From the NCBI RefSeq assembly GCF_002355275.1, contig NZ_CP023449.1:1528001-1592000 (forward strand): DNA of 64,000 nucleotides, read 5' to 3'. How positions within the stretch are numbered: the stretch's first letter is position 1; each line of letters starts with the position of its first letter. Positions 63,072 through 64,000 of this stretch are shown in pieces. The notes under the pieces were generated by a model, which did not search any database, was not told the DNA's origin, and saw nothing but the letters and a program-made list of their open reading frames with translations. Made by a program: the position numbers and the translations under genes. This DNA is from Rhizorhabdus dicambivorans. Its GTDB lineage: Bacteria > Pseudomonadota > Alphaproteobacteria > Sphingomonadales > Sphingomonadaceae.

Positions 63072-64000
63072 ACGCCCCGCTCGCCGGCATCCGGGTGCTC
63101 GATATCGCGACCTTCCTGGCCGCGCCGTTCTGCGGCACGGTGCTGGCGGATTTCGGCGCCGAGGTGTTCAAGATCGAGCAGCCCGAGGGCGGGGACTCGC
63201 TGCGCCGTTTCGGTTCGCGCAGCGACGCCGGCGATACGTTCATGTGGATGAGCGAGGCGCGCAACAAGAAGTCCGCGACCCTGGACCTGCGCACCCCCGA
63301 GGGCGCGGAGCTGTTCCGCAAGCTGGTTGCCCAATCCGATGTCGTGCTGGAGAATTTCCGCCCCGGCACGCTGGAGAAATGGGGGCTGGGCTATGCCGCG
63401 CTGGCGGAGATCAATCCCAGGCTGGTGATGCTGCGGGTCAGCGCCTACGGCCAGACCGGGCCCTATAAGGCCCGCCCGGGCTTCGCGCGGATCGCGCATG
63501 CGTTCAGCGGCCTTTCCTATCTCGCCGGCGAGCCGGGACGAGTTCCGGTGGTGCCGGGATCAACATCGCTGGCCGATTACATGTCGGGGCTGTTCGGCGC
63601 GATCGGCGTGCTGATCGCGCTGCGCCATGCCGAGAAGACCGGGCAGGGGCAGGAGGTGGACGTCGGCCTGTACGAGTCGATGTTCCGCGTGCTCGATGAA
63701 CTGGCCCCCGCCTTCGCCGGCCGGGGCGTCCAGCGCGAACGCATGGGCGCCGATGTCATCAACATCGTGCCGCACAGCCATTACCCGACCGCGGATGGCC
63801 ATCATGTCGCGCTCGCATGCTCGAACGATCGGATGTGGGAACGGCTGACGGCGGCGATGGGGAAGCCCGAGCTGGCGAAGGACCCGCGCTATGCGACGAT
63901 CCCGGCCCGCGCGGCGCATCGTGACGAGATCAACGCGCTGGTCGGCGGCTGGACGGCGAGCCTGCCCGTACAGGAACTGATCGCCCGCTGCGACGCCGAC
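63068..64000 (+). CDS. CaiB/BaiF class III CoA-transferase, 3' end outside the window
   Basis: The first 311 residues of a class III (family III) CoA-transferase. It opens MNAPLAGIRVLDIATFLAAP, has ADFGAEVFKIEQPEGGD, ENFRPGTLEKWGLGY and RVSAYGQTGPY, and the catalytic aspartate in SLADYMSGLFGAIGV. The family is usually about 400 residues, so roughly 90 are missing. It overlaps the CitE-like gene by 4 bp. CoA-transferase plus CitE-type lyase plus hydratase is the plan of itaconate/citramalyl-CoA and related dicarboxylate pathways; this is an analogy only. Confidence 0.94.
   Translation, partial: MNAPLAGIRVLDIATFLAAPFCGTVLADFGAEVFKIEQPEGGDSLRRFGSRSDAGDTFMWMSEARNKKSATLDLRTPEGAELFRKLVAQSDVVLENFRPGTLEKWGLGYAALAEINPRLVMLRVSAYGQTGPYKARPGFARIAHAFSGLSYLAGEPGRVPVVPGSTSLADYMSGLFGAIGVLIALRHAEKTGQGQEVDVGLYESMFRVLDELAPAFAGRGVQRERMGADVINIVPHSHYPTADGHHVALACSNDRMWERLTAAMGKPELAKDPRYATIPARAAHRDEINALVGGWTASLPVQELIARCDAD

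Noticed and set aside
1-64000. CRISPR arrays, tRNA or rRNA genes, riboswitches
   Set aside because: No repeat-spacer pattern, cloverleaf or conserved RNA motif was recognised by eye; a covariance-model scan would be the decisive test.

Overview
The window is high-GC DNA from an alphaproteobacterium, most probably a sphingomonad. The reasons are three TonB-dependent receptors beside catabolic genes, a FecI/FecR-type surface-signalling set, Rieske oxygenases, CYP153-like and 3-ketosteroid-dehydrogenase-like proteins, many acyl-CoA dehydrogenases, and frequent GTG/TTG starts behind clear Shine-Dalgarno sequences. No rRNA, tRNA or CRISPR was seen. Family calls come from reading motifs by eye; no search was run.

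Region 1 (1-8153, minus strand) is a sarcosine/one-carbon island: soxBDAG (tetrameric sarcosine oxidase), purU (10-formyl-THF hydrolase), sdaA (serine dehydratase) and, last, a GlxA/AraC-type regulator that runs off the window. It should convert sarcosine through glycine and serine to pyruvate while returning folate.

Region 2 (8341-16145) is an acyl-CoA catabolic block: an AMP-forming ligase and two adjacent acyl-CoA dehydrogenases on the minus strand, with a glyoxalase-like protein beside them; then a double-hotdog dehydratase, an SDR without the usual tyrosine, and the 5' two thirds of a CYP153-like P450 on the plus strand. An IS21-family element (16146-18741) cuts the P450. On its other side is the 3' end of an unrelated MFS transporter, so DNA has been lost or rearranged here.

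Region 3 (19253-27155) is a signalling set: ECF sigma, FecR (broken by a one-base frameshift in its membrane helix), an STN-domain TonB receptor and a carboxymuconolactone-decarboxylase-like protein. A second TonB receptor converges on it across a perfect 32-bp palindrome.

Region 4 (27801-34941) holds a 3-ketosteroid-dehydrogenase-like flavoprotein, a Rieske oxygenase, a ThDP enzyme and an acyl-CoA dehydrogenase pair, all on the plus strand. Region 5 (35049-44047) is a LysR-controlled uptake/catabolic cluster: SDR-like protein, HpcH/HpaI aldolase, cupin, Fe-dependent alcohol dehydrogenase, TonB receptor, MFS transporter and beta-hydroxyacid dehydrogenase.

Region 6 (44455-51751) is the most unusual part. 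A 74-residue lipoyl-domain protein, a RibBA homologue that has lost essentially every catalytic and zinc residue, a LuxC-like acyl reductase, a LuxE/PaaK-like adenylating enzyme and an aldo/keto reductase form one plus-strand run, followed by a second ketosteroid-dehydrogenase-like protein. There is no luciferase.

Region 7 (51840-64000) has a minus-strand operon of a CoA ligase and orphan E1 alpha/beta 2-oxoacid dehydrogenase subunits. Opposite lie a second Rieske oxygenase with a MaoC hydratase, an AraC regulator, a frameshifted ECF sigma gene, and an operon of HpaB-like flavoprotein, acyl-CoA dehydrogenase, CitE-like lyase and a class III CoA-transferase cut by the window end. Overall this looks like an accessory catabolic island for steroid-, terpenoid- or hydrocarbon-like carboxylic acids; the substrate cannot be read from the sequence.
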